A stretch of 64,000 nucleotides of DNA from Candidatus Formimonas warabiya (GCF_002777255.1 NZ_CP017634.1:1190903-1254902), one strand, 5' to 3'; positions 53,955 through 63,526 are shown, counted from the first letter of the stretch. Notes: generated by a model not told the origin, from the sequence alone. Numbers and translations are program-made.

Positions 53955-54029
53955 TGGGGTGTAGCCAAACGGTAAGGCAGCGGACTCTGGATCCGCCACC
54001 TGTTGGTTCGAATCCAGCCACCCCAGCCA
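53955..54029 (+). tRNA. tRNA-Gln (anticodon CTG)
   Basis: 75 nt with encoded CCA. Acceptor TGGGGTG pairs with CACCCCA. Anticodon stem GCGGA/TCCGC with loop CTCTGGA reads CTG, decoding CAG. Co-transcribed with tRNA-Pro. Confidence 0.94.
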
Positions 54030-54032
54030 AAA

Positions 54033-54074
54033 GATAAAGGACCAGATTTCGCTCAAATCTGGTCCTTTATCATA
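54033..54074 (+). terminator. Terminator of the tRNA unit
   Basis: A 17-base perfect stem GATAAAGGACCAGATTT/AAATCTGGTCCTTTATC with a five-base loop. Few T follow, but the stem is very stable. Confidence 0.75.
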
Positions 54075-54104
54075 TTCAATTCAGGGACGGTTCTTGAATT
54101 GAAT
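54074..54104. repeat. Perfect inverted repeat around GGGACGGTTCT
   Basis: ATTCAATTCA and TGAATTGAAT enclose GGGACGGTTCT. A GGGACGGTTCT-containing hairpin resembles short intergenic repeats of Clostridia. No second copy was noticed here. Confidence 0.4.
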
Positions 54105-54227
54105 GGATGAAAGAATAAAAGCTTCTTGCCAACAGGAACTAGCCGTAATAAACTAATACCGAATAATAATGAAAATATCTTCCCAAAATAATCTTGTTAC
54201 GCGAGATGATGCGGAGGGGGAAAAGAA

Positions 54228-54755
54228 TTGCGTTCCGCCAAAAGACTAACCACGATATCGGTTCTGGTGGCTTTAGCCACCGTTCTTCATATCATTGAAG
54301 CCTTGTTTCCCAACCCTTTTCCCATTCCCGGCGTAAAGCTGGGTTTAGCCAACATTATAACTTTGATGGCTTTGGTGATTTTTGATTTCAAAACCGTGCT
54401 CCAGATTGTGGTCCTGCGCATCCTCTTAGGTTCCTTGTTAAGCGGCACCTTTCTGTCCACCGGGTTTTTTTTAAGCTTTTCCGGGGCCTTGGCCAGCACC
54501 TGTATCATGGCTTTCCTGCAAAAAGTTTTATCCGGGTTCAGCCTCATCGGCATCAGTGTTGCCGGGGCCGCCGCCCACAACCTGGGGCAGCTGGCCATGG
54601 CCGCATTCCTGATTGCCCATGTGGGCATCTTCTTTTACCTGCCCATCATGCTTTTTTCCTCTATTCCCACGGGGATCATCACCGGATTGATGCTACAATT
54701 TGTGCTCAAATACTTAAAATCTTCCGGCCAGTTGGACCGCCTCTCCTCTTCTTAA
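54228..54755 (+). CDS. Gx transporter/HepI-like membrane protein (PF07456)
   Basis: 175 aa with five or six membrane helices and the N-terminal PFPIPGVKLGLANIITL signature. The family was once annotated as heptaprenyl diphosphate synthase component I, but it looks like an ECF-type or Gx membrane transporter subunit. Start is TTG at 54228, with GGAGGGGG seven bases upstream. It ends convergently with trpA, overlapping by 42 bases. Confidence 0.8.
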   Translation: MRSAKRLTTISVLVALATVLHIIEALFPNPFPIPGVKLGLANIITLMALVIFDFKTVLQIVVLRILLGSLLSGTFLSTGFFLSFSGALASTCIMAFLQKVLSGFSLIGISVAGAAAHNLGQLAMAAFLIAHVGIFFYLPIMLFSSIPTGIITGLMLQFVLKYLKSSGQLDRLSSS

Positions 54756-55556
54756 TTCGCTTTTTAACGTTTTCACAAAACTGCATCCTTCCTTCATCGC
54801 CCGGTGATAATCTTCCGGATGCTGTGTTAAACTTTGCTCCATGCGATCGATGAGGGCACTTCCTACAATCACGCCGTCCGCTAGGGCCGCCGCTTTCCGG
54901 GCATTTTCCGGTCCGGAGATCCCAAAGCCTGCCGCCAGTGGAATCCGGGTCTCTTGCCGGAGCCTCTTTACCAGAAGGGAAAGCTGATCTGAGATATCCT
55001 GCCTGGCCCCGGTTACTCCCGTAACACTGACACAATAGATAAAACCTTGCGCCAGACGGGCAATTTTCTTCAGCCGGTCACTTGTACTGGTCGGCGTGGC
55101 GAGAAAAATCAAGTTCATGCCCTTTTTCTCCAGGGCCTCCTGTACCGGACCGGCTTCTTCCAAAGGAAGATCGGGAATGATCAGGCCGTCTACTCCCGCC
55201 GCACGCCCCTGCTCAATAAAATGGTCCACACCCATGACATAAACCGGGTTGTAATAGGTCATGATGAGCAGGGGAATTTGTGTTTTCTGCCGGACCCGGG
55301 CCGCCAAAGAAAATATTTTATCCAAAGTGATTTTGCCCGCTAAGGCGCGCACAGAAGCTTTTTGCACCGTAGGCCCGTCTGCCACGGGATCGGAATAGGG
55401 GACCCCCAGTTCGATCAGGTCTGCCCCGCTTTCCGCCAGTTTCACCACCAGTTCCTCCGTAAAGGCTACCGTAGGATCACCGCAGCAGACATACGGGATC
55501 AGGGCTTTTTCTTTCTTTCGGTCCAATTCTCCAAAAATATAGTCGATCCTGTTCAT
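54714..55556 (-). CDS. trpA: Tryptophan synthase alpha subunit
   Basis: 280 aa TIM barrel. Catalytic Glu in DLIELGVPYSDP, and Asp in IIPDLPLEEAG; phosphate loop in AGFGIS and GVIVGSAL. It cleaves indole-3-glycerol phosphate to indole, which passes to TrpB. Last gene of the trp operon. ATG with GAGGGA upstream. Confidence 0.95.
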   Translation of the reverse strand: MNRIDYIFGELDRKKEKALIPYVCCGDPTVAFTEELVVKLAESGADLIELGVPYSDPVADGPTVQKASVRALAGKITLDKIFSLAARVRQKTQIPLLIMTYYNPVYVMGVDHFIEQGRAAGVDGLIIPDLPLEEAGPVQEALEKKGMNLIFLATPTSTSDRLKKIARLAQGFIYCVSVTGVTGARQDISDQLSLLVKRLRQETRIPLAAGFGISGPENARKAAALADGVIVGSALIDRMEQSLTQHPEDYHRAMKEGCSFVKTLKSELRRGEAVQLAGRF

Positions 55557-55557
55557 C

Positions 55558-56739
55558 TTATTTCCCTCCTCCGCTTAGTTCCGCAACCTGAGCGACATCC
55601 TTATCTCCCCGGCCGGACAGGCAAACGACGATAATTTGTTCTGGGGAAAGCCGAGGAGCAATCCGGCATGCTCCGGCAATGGCATGGGCACTTTCCAGAG
55701 CCGGGATGATCCCTTCCAGCCGGGAGAGCAGTCGGAAAGCATCCAGCGCCTCCCCATCTGTAGCGGTAAGATATTGGGCTCTCCCGCTTGCTTTGAAAAA
55801 GCTGTGCTCCGGTCCTACCCCCGGATAATCAAGTCCCGCGGAGATAGAATGGGCCGGAAGAATTTGCCCGTCTCCGTCCTGAAGCAGAAAACTTAAGGCA
55901 CCGTGCAAAACTCCCTTGGTCCCGGCCGTAAGAGAGGCGGCGTGTTTTCCGGTAGAAATTCCTGCTCCGCCCGCTTCCACGCCCACCAGCGCTACTTCCC
56001 GGTCCTCCCTAAAAGGATAAAAAAGCCCCATGGAGTTGCTGCCCCCACCCACACAAGCGATCAAATAATCCGGCAGCCGCCCTTCCATTTCATGTAACTG
56101 CTCTTTGGTTTCCCCGCCGATGACACTTTGAAAATCCCGGACCAGAGTAGGATAAGGATGGGGTCCCACTACAGAACCGATCACATAATAAGTGTCTTCC
56201 ACGGTAGAAACCCAGTTGCGCATAGCCTCGTTGGTGGCATCTTTTAAGGTTTGGCTCCCTGATTTCACCTCCGTCACCTTAGCGCCGAGAATCTCCATAC
56301 GAAACACATTCAAGGCCTGGCGCCGGATGTCTTCCGCACCCATGAAAACCTCACATTCCAGGTCCAGTAAAGCAGCGGCCGTGGCCGTGGCCACCCCGTG
56401 CTGACCGGCCCCGGTTTCCGCAATAATTCTTTTTTTACCCATTTTTTTGGCTAATAGAGCCTGACCCAGGCTGTTCGTGATCTTATGGGACCCGGTATGG
56501 TTTAAGTCCTCTCTTTTTAAATAAATCTTCCCTCCCCCCAGGTGCCGGGTCAATTTTTCCGCAAAATATAACCGTGACGGCCTGCCTACATACTGCTTCA
56601 AATAATACTGGAATTCCTCCTGAAAATTTTTCTCATTGCGGTATTTCTCATAGGCGGCTTCCAGCTCATTTAAAGCCGCCATTAAAGTCTCCGGGACAAA
56701 ACGCCCGCCGAATTCTCCAAAATATCCTGTCCCTTTCAT
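55558..56739 (-). CDS. trpB: Tryptophan synthase beta subunit
   Basis: 393 aa fold-type II PLP enzyme. The PLP Lys lies in [15 protein letters not shown], and the phosphate loop GGGSNSMG follows. It joins indole and serine. It overlaps trpF by four bases (ATGA) and is one base from trpA. TrpB1 type, as expected for a trp operon. Confidence 0.96.
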   Translation of the reverse strand: MKGTGYFGEFGGRFVPETLMAALNELEAAYEKYRNEKNFQEEFQYYLKQYVGRPSRLYFAEKLTRHLGGGKIYLKREDLNHTGSHKITNSLGQALLAKKMGKKRIIAETGAGQHGVATATAAALLDLECEVFMGAEDIRRQALNVFRMEILGAKVTEVKSGSQTLKDATNEAMRNWVSTVEDTYYVIGSVVGPHPYPTLVRDFQSVIGGETKEQLHEMEGRLPDYLIACVGGGSNSMGLFYPFREDREVALVGVEAGGAGISTGKHAASLTAGTKGVLHGALSFLLQDGDGQILPAHSISAGLDYPGVGPEHSFFKASGRAQYLTATDGEALDAFRLLSRLEGIIPALESAHAIAGACRIAPRLSPEQIIVVCLSGRGDKDVAQVAELSGGGK

Positions 56740-57377
56740 GCCTCTTTAGCCTCCCTCTCTCTTACCTTCCTGACCAGTTCCTTTAACTTATCCCCGTTTT
56801 TCCGTCCCGGTTCCTCTTCCACACCGCTCCCTACATCGATGCCGAAAGGCTGTGCTTCCGTGATCGCTTGCAAGACGTTAGACGGGTTGATCCCCCCGGC
56901 CACAATCACCGGCACACCCCGAAAATCCTGCTCCCTGACCACTTTCCAGGGAAAGGTCTGTCCCGTGCCTCCGGGTGTCCCCGGCACATAAGTATCGAAT
57001 AACAGATAATCCACAGCCTCACTCTTAAGATAGGAGTCTATTTGCTCCCAGCCCGTGGATTCATTGACCCGAAAGGCCTTTATCACCCGGTAGCCAAAAA
57101 ATCTTTTACAGTATTCGGGGGTCTCACTGCCGTGAAACTGCAGGCCGGTGAGGCGGCAGGAAGCGGCAATGCCCTTGACCTCTTCCTCTCTCTGATCCAG
57201 GAAAACACCTATTTTTTCCGGTCCTTCCGGCAACCCGGCCACAATTTCCTGCACCCGCTCCGCCTTTACCTGACGCTTACTGGGCGCGAAAATGAACCCC
57301 AGGGCGTCTACTCCTAAAGACACCGCCAAGCGGGCATCTGCCCCATTGGTGATGCCGCATATTTTGATCCAGGTCAT
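56736..57377 (-). CDS. trpF: Phosphoribosylanthranilate isomerase
   Basis: 213 aa TIM barrel. KICGIT has the catalytic Cys, with FIFAPSKRQ and [16 protein letters not shown] carrying the catalytic Asp. Four-base overlaps with trpC and trpB show translational coupling. Confidence 0.95.
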   Translation of the reverse strand: MTWIKICGITNGADARLAVSLGVDALGFIFAPSKRQVKAERVQEIVAGLPEGPEKIGVFLDQREEEVKGIAASCRLTGLQFHGSETPEYCKRFFGYRVIKAFRVNESTGWEQIDSYLKSEAVDYLLFDTYVPGTPGGTGQTFPWKVVREQDFRGVPVIVAGGINPSNVLQAITEAQPFGIDVGSGVEEEPGRKNGDKLKELVRKVREREAKEA

Positions 57378-58159
57378 CCTTCTTCCCCCTCCAGCAGCTC
57401 TTTCATCTTCTTCATCACATGGGGCGCGGTGACTAAAGCCTCACCCACCAAAACGGCGTGAACACCGGCCTGTGCTAAAGTTTTCACATCCGCCCCGGTA
57501 TGAATGCCGCTTTCACTTACCAGGACACAGGATGGGGGTACAAGCGGGGCTAATTCCAGGGTAACGGCCAGATCGACTTGAAAGGTCCTTAAGTCACGAT
57601 TATTGATGCCGATAATTTCTCCTCCGCTGTCCAGCGCCTTCACTAATTCTTCCCGGGAATGGACCTCCACCAGGGCGTCCATGCCCAGTTGTCCCGCCAG
57701 TTCCACCAGACTTTTCAACCGGCCCCCGTCCAGGACCGCGGCAATCAATAAAACCGCATCCGCCCCCATTTGCCCTGCCTCATAGATCTGCACAGGATCA
57801 ATGATAAAGTCCTTGCGCAGCACCGGTATTGCCACCGTGCTTTTCACGGCGATGAAATCCTCCCTGCTTCCTTTAAAAAACCGGCTGTCCGTCAAAACGG
57901 AAATGGCCGCCGCTCCCCCGTGCTGGTATACCCCAGCCAATTTTGCAGGATTTAAACCTTCCTTTAATATTCCTTTAGAAGGGGATGCTTTTTTCACTTC
58001 CGCAATCAAATTGATGCCCGGCTTCTGGAGAGCCTTTTTAAACACCCCTTTTCCTCCGGAAGCAAAATCACCCCCACCGGCACCCAGGCCCAAACGCAGT
58101 TTCAGTTCCTCGACTTCCCGTTTTTTATGAGCCACAATTTCATCCAGAATCATGGTCAT
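57374..58159 (-). CDS. trpC: Indole-3-glycerol phosphate synthase
   Basis: 261 aa TIM barrel. LIAEVKKASPSKG and VLRKDFIIDP hold the catalytic Lys residues. VEVHSREEL and INNRDLRTF are the substrate loop. Overlaps trpD by four bases. Confidence 0.95.
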   Translation of the reverse strand: MTMILDEIVAHKKREVEELKLRLGLGAGGGDFASGGKGVFKKALQKPGINLIAEVKKASPSKGILKEGLNPAKLAGVYQHGGAAAISVLTDSRFFKGSREDFIAVKSTVAIPVLRKDFIIDPVQIYEAGQMGADAVLLIAAVLDGGRLKSLVELAGQLGMDALVEVHSREELVKALDSGGEIIGINNRDLRTFQVDLAVTLELAPLVPPSCVLVSESGIHTGADVKTLAQAGVHAVLVGEALVTAPHVMKKMKELLEGEEG

Positions 58160-59184
58160 GCCCCCCGTCTCAGGCTGCTGTTGCTCACGGCAATCAATTG
58201 GTCCATCTTTTCCTTCGCCTGCCCGTGATCAATCACATGGGCGGCCATTTTCATCCCTTCCGCAAAATCCTTTGCCGTACCGCAGGCCAAAAAGGCTGCC
58301 GCGGCATTTAAGAGCACGATTTCCCGGGCCGGGCCCTTTTCGCCATTCAATACCTGCCTGGTTATTTGCGCATTATAGCAAGCATCATCACCTTGGATAT
58401 CAGACAGTTTTCGGACGGGCAAGCCGAACTCCTCCGGCGCAATGCGGAAGGTCTCCATCTTTCCCTGTCTTAATAAAGTAATTTTGCTCGGACCCAGGGT
58501 GGATACTTCGTCCAGTCCGCCGGCGCCGTGGACCACACAGGCCCCTTCCACGCCCAGACAGTCCAGCACGGCGGCAAGGGTCTCGGTCAACTTTTCATCG
58601 TAGACGCCTACCACCTGATACCTGGCCCGGGCCGGATTCGTCAGTGGACCCAGAATATTGAAAATACTGCGAATGCCGATTTCCCGGCGCGGTCCCACCG
58701 CATACTTCATCGCTTGATGAAAAACCGGGGCAAACAGAAAACCGATGCCCGTCCGGTCCAGGACCAGCTCCACCTCTTCGGGGCTGAGCTGGATATTGAC
58801 GCCCAGGGCGTTCAAGACATCGGCGCTGCCGCTTTTACTGGATACGGAACGATTGCCATGTTTGGCCACCGCCAAACCGGCTCCGGCCACCACAAAGGCA
58901 ACGGTGGTAGAAATGTTGAAAGTACCCGTACCGTCCCCTCCCGTACCGCAGGTATCGACGACCTGGGTATGGCAGGTACGAAAAGGAACCGCCTTGTCCC
59001 GCATCACCTGGGCACAGCCGAAAATCTCCTCCACCGTCTCCCCTTTGATCCTCAAACCGGTGAGAAAACTGCCGATTTGGGCGTCGGTGGCCCTTCCCTC
59101 CATCATCTGTCCCATTACCGCCTCCGCTTCTGCGGAAGTTAGGTTCGTACCCATGATCACTTTGCTGATTGCTTCTTTCATCAT
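58156..59184 (-). CDS. trpD: Anthranilate phosphoribosyltransferase
   Basis: 342 aa from an ATG at 59184 with GAGGAG upstream. The frame extends to 59307 into trpG, without support. The PRPP loop is DTCGTGGDGTGTFN, then KHGNRSVSSKSGSADV, and GPLTNPAR. It attaches phosphoribosyl to anthranilate. It is a separate polypeptide, not fused to trpG. Confidence 0.95.
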   Translation of the reverse strand: MMKEAISKVIMGTNLTSAEAEAVMGQMMEGRATDAQIGSFLTGLRIKGETVEEIFGCAQVMRDKAVPFRTCHTQVVDTCGTGGDGTGTFNISTTVAFVVAGAGLAVAKHGNRSVSSKSGSADVLNALGVNIQLSPEEVELVLDRTGIGFLFAPVFHQAMKYAVGPRREIGIRSIFNILGPLTNPARARYQVVGVYDEKLTETLAAVLDCLGVEGACVVHGAGGLDEVSTLGPSKITLLRQGKMETFRIAPEEFGLPVRKLSDIQGDDACYNAQITRQVLNGEKGPAREIVLLNAAAAFLACGTAKDFAEGMKMAAHVIDHGQAKEKMDQLIAVSNSSLRRGA

Positions 59185-59254
59185 TTTTCTCTGCTCCTCT
59201 CTGCTGGTTTTCGCTCTTTTCGTTTTTTCCGTTTTTCCCTTCTCATCGTCCAAA

Positions 59255-59821
59255 CTAATTAGCCCGAAGGAAATTAGCCAACATTTCCATCCCATACTCA
59301 CTGGCAATGGATTCCGGGTGAAACTGGACGCCGAAAGTGGGGTGCCCTTTACGCTGTATCCCCATCACCGTGCCATCCTCTGCCGCCGCGGTAACTTCAA
59401 GTTCCTCCGGCATCTGCTCTTGATCCAAAATCAGAGAATGATAGCGGGTCACCACAATGCCTTGGGGGATTCCGGCAAAAATTCCTCTGCCCCCATGGAA
59501 AATAGGGGAAGTCTTCCCGTGCACCGGCTCTTTTCCCCGGCACACCCGGGCCCCAAAGGCCTCCCCAATACACTGGTGTCCTAAACAAACGCCCAGGATG
59601 GGAACTTTCCCGGAAAACCGCCTGATCACCTCCAGGCAGATGCCGGCTTTTTGAGGATGACCCGGCCCGGGAGAAATCACGATCTTTTCCGGATGCAGTT
59701 TCTCCAAGGTGTCTAAATCCGTTTTATCATTCCGCACCACGGCGGGTTCCTGTCCCAACTGGCCCAGATACTGGACCAGGTTGTAGACAAAAGAATCATA
59801 ATTATCGATGACCAGCAACAT
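59255..59821 (-). CDS. trpG: Anthranilate synthase glutamine amidotransferase subunit
   Basis: 188 aa from an ATG at 59821 with AAAGGGG upstream, so it overlaps the trpE 3' end by 20 bases. Class I amidotransferase: nucleophile Cys in GVCLGHQ, His-Glu in FGVQFHPESIAS. It may also serve as PabA, because no pabA is seen here. Confidence 0.95.
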   Translation of the reverse strand: MLLVIDNYDSFVYNLVQYLGQLGQEPAVVRNDKTDLDTLEKLHPEKIVISPGPGHPQKAGICLEVIRRFSGKVPILGVCLGHQCIGEAFGARVCRGKEPVHGKTSPIFHGGRGIFAGIPQGIVVTRYHSLILDQEQMPEELEVTAAAEDGTVMGIQRKGHPTFGVQFHPESIASEYGMEMLANFLRAN

Positions 59822-61298
59822 GGATTTCACCCCTTTCCGCCCGTTCCAAAGCATGGATCAGGGCCTGAGCTTTGAGGCAGGTTTCCCGGTATTCCGTTGC
59901 CGGATCGGAATCAGCGACAATACCTGCCCCGGCCTGAATAAATCCCCGGTGATTCCGGCAAAAAACGGTGCGGATGGCAATACACAGATCCATGTCCCCG
60001 GAAAAACCGATATATCCTACCGCTCCCGCATAGGGCCCTCTGCCTTCCCCTTCCAGTTCGTCAATAATCTCCATGGCCCGGATTTTGGGAGCGCCGGACA
60101 CCGTTCCCGCGGGAAAAGAGGCGCGCAGAACATCAAAACAGCTGTATTCTTTTCTCAGCTTTCCCGTCACTTTGGAAACAAGATGCATCACATGGGAATA
60201 GTTTTCAATGACCATAAATTCATCCATCTTCACGCTCCCGTATTCGCTCACCCGGCCCACATCATTACGTCCTAAATCTACCAGCATTAAATGCTCCGCT
60301 CTTTCCTTCTCATCCGCCAGCAGTTCTGCGGCCAGCTTCCGGTCTTCCTCTTCTTCTTTTCCTCTCGGTCTGGTTCCCGCAATGGGACGCAGCTCTGCCC
60401 TGCCCTTTTCCACTTTGACCATAATTTCCGGTGATGAGCCTATCAGCTGAATCTCACCAAAAGACAGGTAGAACATATAGGGGGAAGGGTTAATGTTTCT
60501 TAAACTGCAGTAAAGAGCGATGGGATCCGCCCGGAGATCAAAACTGATTTTTCGGGACAGCACCACCTGAAAAATATCCCCGGACCGGATATACTCTTTC
60601 GCTTTTACTACCATGTCCATAAAGGACTTTTCCGGGCAACCGTCCCGATATGCTTTCTCTTCCGGATTGCGGTCAGCACCAAATACCGGAAGCTGGGGCA
60701 GGCTTTGATCAATCCGTTCACGAATCTTCGTTATTTTTTCTTTTCCCTGCAGGTAACCGGCTCCGGGGTCCGCCCCTACCGGTACGTTCACAACGATTTT
60801 CATGGTCTGCAGCACATGATCAAAGATCACCAGGGTATGGGCCAGCATAAAAGCACAGTCAGGATAATCCGTGTCCTTGGCACCGTCTTTGGGCAGTTCC
60901 TCCCAGTAGCGGATCATATCATAACCCAGGTAGCCTACCGCTCCTCCGCTGAATACAGATAAACCGGGGACCTGAACCGGCCGATAGCGGCAAAAGATCT
61001 TCTCCAATTCCTTTAAGGGGTCCGACGAGCGCACTTCTGTCCTCCTGCCTGCTTCCTGAATCAGCACCTTTCCCTCTTTTGCTTCAAAAAGCAGGGCCGG
61101 CTCGGCACCGATAAAAGAGTATCTGCCCGGGCGCGTGCCGCCGTCCACACTTTCCAGCAAAAAGGCATATCCCTCTTGCTTGAGTTTTAAAAATACGGAG
61201 AGAGGTGTTTCCAGGGCAGCGGAATACTCCTCATATACCGGGATTAAATTGGCTTCCCGGGCCATTTGCTCGAACTCTTCTTTGCTCTTAGGAAACAC
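59802..61298 (-). CDS. trpE: Anthranilate synthase component I
   Basis: 498 aa. Start is GTG at 61298, with AAAGGAG eight bases upstream, and it overlaps the aroF stop by 11 bases. Two upstream ATGs in frame lack a site. The N-terminal LLES(V) feedback element for tryptophan is present, and the C-terminal chorismate domain shows [10 protein letters not shown] and [11 protein letters not shown], with VGRVSEYG between them. It makes anthranilate from chorismate. Confidence 0.95.
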   Translation of the reverse strand: MFPKSKEEFEQMAREANLIPVYEEYSAALETPLSVFLKLKQEGYAFLLESVDGGTRPGRYSFIGAEPALLFEAKEGKVLIQEAGRRTEVRSSDPLKELEKIFCRYRPVQVPGLSVFSGGAVGYLGYDMIRYWEELPKDGAKDTDYPDCAFMLAHTLVIFDHVLQTMKIVVNVPVGADPGAGYLQGKEKITKIRERIDQSLPQLPVFGADRNPEEKAYRDGCPEKSFMDMVVKAKEYIRSGDIFQVVLSRKISFDLRADPIALYCSLRNINPSPYMFYLSFGEIQLIGSSPEIMVKVEKGRAELRPIAGTRPRGKEEEEDRKLAAELLADEKERAEHLMLVDLGRNDVGRVSEYGSVKMDEFMVIENYSHVMHLVSKVTGKLRKEYSCFDVLRASFPAGTVSGAPKIRAMEIIDELEGEGRGPYAGAVGYIGFSGDMDLCIAIRTVFCRNHRGFIQAGAGIVADSDPATEYRETCLKAQALIHALERAERGEIHVAGHR

Positions 61299-62055
61299 GG
61301 TACTGTCTCCTTTCTTCATCCTCACCCATCTCTATCATAAAATCCCGAAACTCCTCCAGGTTGAGCGACTGGTCCCCGTCACAGAGAGCATGGGCCGGGT
61401 CAGGATGTATTTCCAGCATTAAGCCGTCGCAGCCGGCGGCTACCGCCGCCCGGGCCATGGGAATCACCAGGGTGCGATCGCCGGTGGCATGGCTGGGATC
61501 TACCACCACGGGATAAGGGCACCGCTGTTTCAGGTAAGGTACCACGCTCAGGTCCAGCGTGTTCCTGGTAAAATCGGAAAAAGTGCGGATCCCCCTCTCA
61601 CAGAGCATAATTCTTTCATTGCCTTCCACCCGGATATATTCTGCGGCATCCAGCCACTCCTGTGCCGTAGCTGCCAAGCCCCTTTTGAGCAGTACCGGAT
61701 ACCCGCTCCGGCCCACCTCTTTTAAGAGGCTAAAATTTTGCATATTCCGGGAGCCGATTTGCAGCACCTGGGCATACCGGGCCACCAGTTCCACATCCCT
61801 GGGATCCATCACCTCCGTCACCACCTGGAGTCCAAAAAACCGGTGGGCTTGCCCCAGCATCTCCAGTCCCTTTTCCCGTAAACCTTGAAAAGAATGGGGG
61901 GAAGTCCGGGGTTTAAACGCCCCGCCTCTTAAATATTGTCCTCCTGCCTCTTTTACCACCTGGGCGGTTTGAAAAAGCTGCTCCTCACTCTCCACCGCAC
62001 AGGGTCCAGCCATCACAAAGGGACTCTGGGCCCCGTTACGATCCTTTTTCATCAT
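61288..62055 (-). CDS. aroF: 3-deoxy-7-phosphoheptulonate synthase
   Basis: 255 aa, the short AroA-beta (class I, KDO8P-like) type without an N-terminal regulatory ferredoxin-like domain. AGPCAVES, the [14 protein letters not shown] loop, and [13 protein letters not shown] are intact. First step of the shikimate pathway. It is the first gene of the aroF-trpEGDCFBA operon, so early shikimate flux is controlled by the Trp T-boxes. Start M at 62055 or the adjacent M at 62052, with AAAGGAG upstream. Confidence 0.93.
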   Translation of the reverse strand: MMKKDRNGAQSPFVMAGPCAVESEEQLFQTAQVVKEAGGQYLRGGAFKPRTSPHSFQGLREKGLEMLGQAHRFFGLQVVTEVMDPRDVELVARYAQVLQIGSRNMQNFSLLKEVGRSGYPVLLKRGLAATAQEWLDAAEYIRVEGNERIMLCERGIRTFSDFTRNTLDLSVVPYLKQRCPYPVVVDPSHATGDRTLVIPMARAAVAAGCDGLMLEIHPDPAHALCDGDQSLNLEEFRDFMIEMGEDEERRQYRVS

Positions 62056-62156
62056 CTCCACTCCTTTCTTAACGTTTAAGATAAAACCTGGCAACTATTT
62101 TCTGCCTACTGGAAAACCTTTGTTTTTTCACCATCTGCTCCAGCCGGCAACAATAA

Positions 62157-62270
62157 AAAAAGCCCTTCATTCCTCCATATAGGAACGAAAAGCTTATTTT
62201 CGCGGGCCATCCTACAGTTCCGCTTTTCAAGTACGGGAACCAATTGGCCTCACCAATAAATTCAGGCTGA
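62157..62270 (-). promoter_or_regulatory. Second T-box (antiterminator/terminator only)
   Basis: The antiterminator AGGATGGCCCGCG lies at 62201-62213, followed by a terminator CTTTTCGTTCCT/AGGAATGAAGGG with a T run. UGGC can pair with the G73-CCA end of tRNA-Trp. The segment ATTGGTTCCCGTACTTG resembles the same region of the first T-box, so this looks like a partial tandem copy without stem I. Confidence 0.8.
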
Positions 62271-62276
62271 TAAGAA

Positions 62277-62334
62277 AACTTGACTTACACCGAAGCTCCG
62301 GCGTGGGCGAAAGCCTTAGCTGCACTTAGATCTC
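62277..62334 (+). repeat. R1 repeat, copy D
   Basis: GAAAACTTGACTTACACCG, CTCCGGCGTGGGCGAAAGCC and TTAGCTGCACTTAGA match R1 copies B and C with point changes. It lies between the two T-boxes where a stem I of the second T-box would be expected. Confidence 0.6.
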
Positions 62335-62364
62335 TCAGAAAAAGGTGATAGTTCCGGAGAGACA

Positions 62365-62650
62365 AATAAAAAAACCTTCCGTCCTAAGAAGACGAAAGGT
62401 TGCTTTCGCTGTGCCACTCTTAATCAAGCCTGCATTCACAAAGTACGGGACCATTTTAGTCCGATACCCGCCTCCTTTTAACGGTAAAGGCTCCGGTAGG
62501 CTGCTACTCTTGCCGAAACAATTTCGACCTACAGCTTGTGGGTCCATTCACCTTACCCGTTGCACACCGGACTCGCACCAAATGCCGGCTCTCTGAGTGC
62601 CTGCAGTACGGCTACTCTTCCCACGCATTGCTTTTTCCTTATAAAATTAT
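62365..62650 (-). promoter_or_regulatory. Tryptophan T-box riboswitch, full length
   Basis: Stem I with GTGGG/CCCAC lower helix, AGAGAGCCGGC and the specifier GAA-TGG-A: TGG (62544-62546) is the Trp codon. The antiterminator TGGCAC (62407-62421) pairs with the G73-CCA end of uncharged tRNA-Trp. The terminator CCTTTCGTC/GGACGGAAGG with seven T follows at 62368-62401. It controls aroF-trpEGDCFBA. Confidence 0.9.
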
Positions 62651-62655
62651 TTTAT

Positions 62656-62684
62656 ATAATATGCTCTTCCTTCTTTTTTGTCAA
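62656..62684 (-). promoter_or_regulatory. Sigma-A promoter of the trp operon
   Basis: Minus strand TTGACA, 17-base spacer, TATTAT, a few bases before the T-box leader. Confidence 0.85.
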
Positions 62685-62800
62685 TAGGAAAATAAAATTT
62701 TTTCTAAAATTTTTTTAAACTTGGTCTTTTTTCACCGTTGGCAAAAGGCCCCCATATTATAGAGTACAAACATAATCCAACCGTGAAAGGAGATTTCCTT

Positions 62801-63043
62801 ATGTCAAAAAGAGAGAGAGCCCCCGAAATGCCCCAAATTTTAAACACCGAGGCCATTAAGGTAGTGGCAGAAAATGCGGAAATGCTAAAAGGAGTGTTAA
62901 ATTCCGGAGACGAAGCAGCAGCTCTTAACGGCAACTGGTGCACCACCTGTTGTTGTCCCAAATTCCTAAAGTTCAAATTCGTCTTGTGCAATGTATGGAT
63001 CGAAAACGAGAATGCCGCATGCAGCGGAACAGACTCAGAATAA
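62801..63043 (+). CDS. Cys-rich small protein, paralogue A (unknown family)
   Basis: 80 aa from an ATG at 62801 with GAAAGGAG nine bases upstream. The frame opens at 62738. A helical N-terminal half (MPQILNTEAIKVVAENAEML, then KGVLNSGDE) precedes a Cys-rich core WCTTCCCPKFLKF and a hydrophobic, probably beta stretch with LCNVWIENENAAC. No signal peptide. About 60 percent identical to the neighbour at 63227. Both have the same ribosome-site spacing and a CATATTA-type -10, which resembles sporulation (SigE/SigK) promoters. I do not recognise the family. Metal- or cluster-binding, spore-coat or RiPP-precursor roles are all guesses. Confidence 0.75.
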   Translation: MSKRERAPEMPQILNTEAIKVVAENAEMLKGVLNSGDEAAALNGNWCTTCCCPKFLKFKFVLCNVWIENENAACSGTDSE

Positions 63044-63059
63044 GAGGCGAGAAAAAATA

Positions 63060-63102
63060 AGAAACCTTTTTTCCTTCACCAGAAAAGAGGTTTCATTTTT
63101 TC
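63060..63102 (+). terminator. Terminator after paralogue A
   Basis: GAAACCT and AGGTTTC pair, with inner CTTTT/AAAAG pairing, followed by ATTTTTT. Confidence 0.7.
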
Positions 63103-63226
63103 TTTCCCGACCTGGTTTCGCGCAGCCTTGCCCCAACAATTTTTAAGTTTTTCTCTCACTCTTGTCGGCTAGTCTCCATATTAATATAGTACAAACAATA
63201 TTAAACCCTGAAAGGAGAATTCCCTT

Positions 63227-63475
63227 ATGTCCACACCAGATAAAACCCCCGGAATGCCCCAATTGTTAAACGTGGAAACGATCCAGGCGGTAGCCGAAAA
63301 TGCGGAGCTTCTTAGAGGAATGTTAAGCTCCGGAGACGAACAAACTGCCCTTAAAGACAGCGGCGGCTGCTGCCCTACCTGCTGTTGCCCTAAATTTGTC
63401 AAGTTTAAATTTATCCTGTGCAATGTTTGGATTTACAACGAAAACGCGGCCTGCATTGATGGAGTCGCAGACTAA
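63227..63475 (+). CDS. Cys-rich small protein, paralogue B (unknown family)
   Basis: 82 aa, ATG with GAAAGGAG upstream. N-terminal MPQLLNVETIQAVAENAELL and SSGDE, then CCPTCCCPKFVKFKF and LCNVWIYNENAAC. The CCCPKF and NENAAC elements are kept in both paralogues, and seven of eight Cys of B lie in matching positions. A separate promoter-like CCATATTA precedes each gene. It is followed by a hairpin. Neighbour to the right is a MacB-type permease gene in convergent orientation, which gives no clear functional link. Confidence 0.75.
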   Translation: MSTPDKTPGMPQLLNVETIQAVAENAELLRGMLSSGDEQTALKDSGGCCPTCCCPKFVKFKFILCNVWIYNENAACIDGVAD

Positions 63476-63493
63476 TCGACGGCAAAGCAAAAT

Positions 63494-63526
63494 GGAACCT
63501 CTTTTCTGCACAGAAAAGAGGTTTCC
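63494..63526. terminator. Terminator between paralogue B and the permease
   Basis: GGAACCTCTTTTCTG pairs with CAGAAAAGAGGTTTCC over almost its full length with a two-base loop. The stem is long and works in both directions. Confidence 0.7.

Noticed and set aside
58745..59584. Plus-strand 279-codon frame opposite trpD/trpG
   Set aside because: Shadow of two clearly conserved genes; low-complexity Ser/Pro-rich translation typical of antisense frames.
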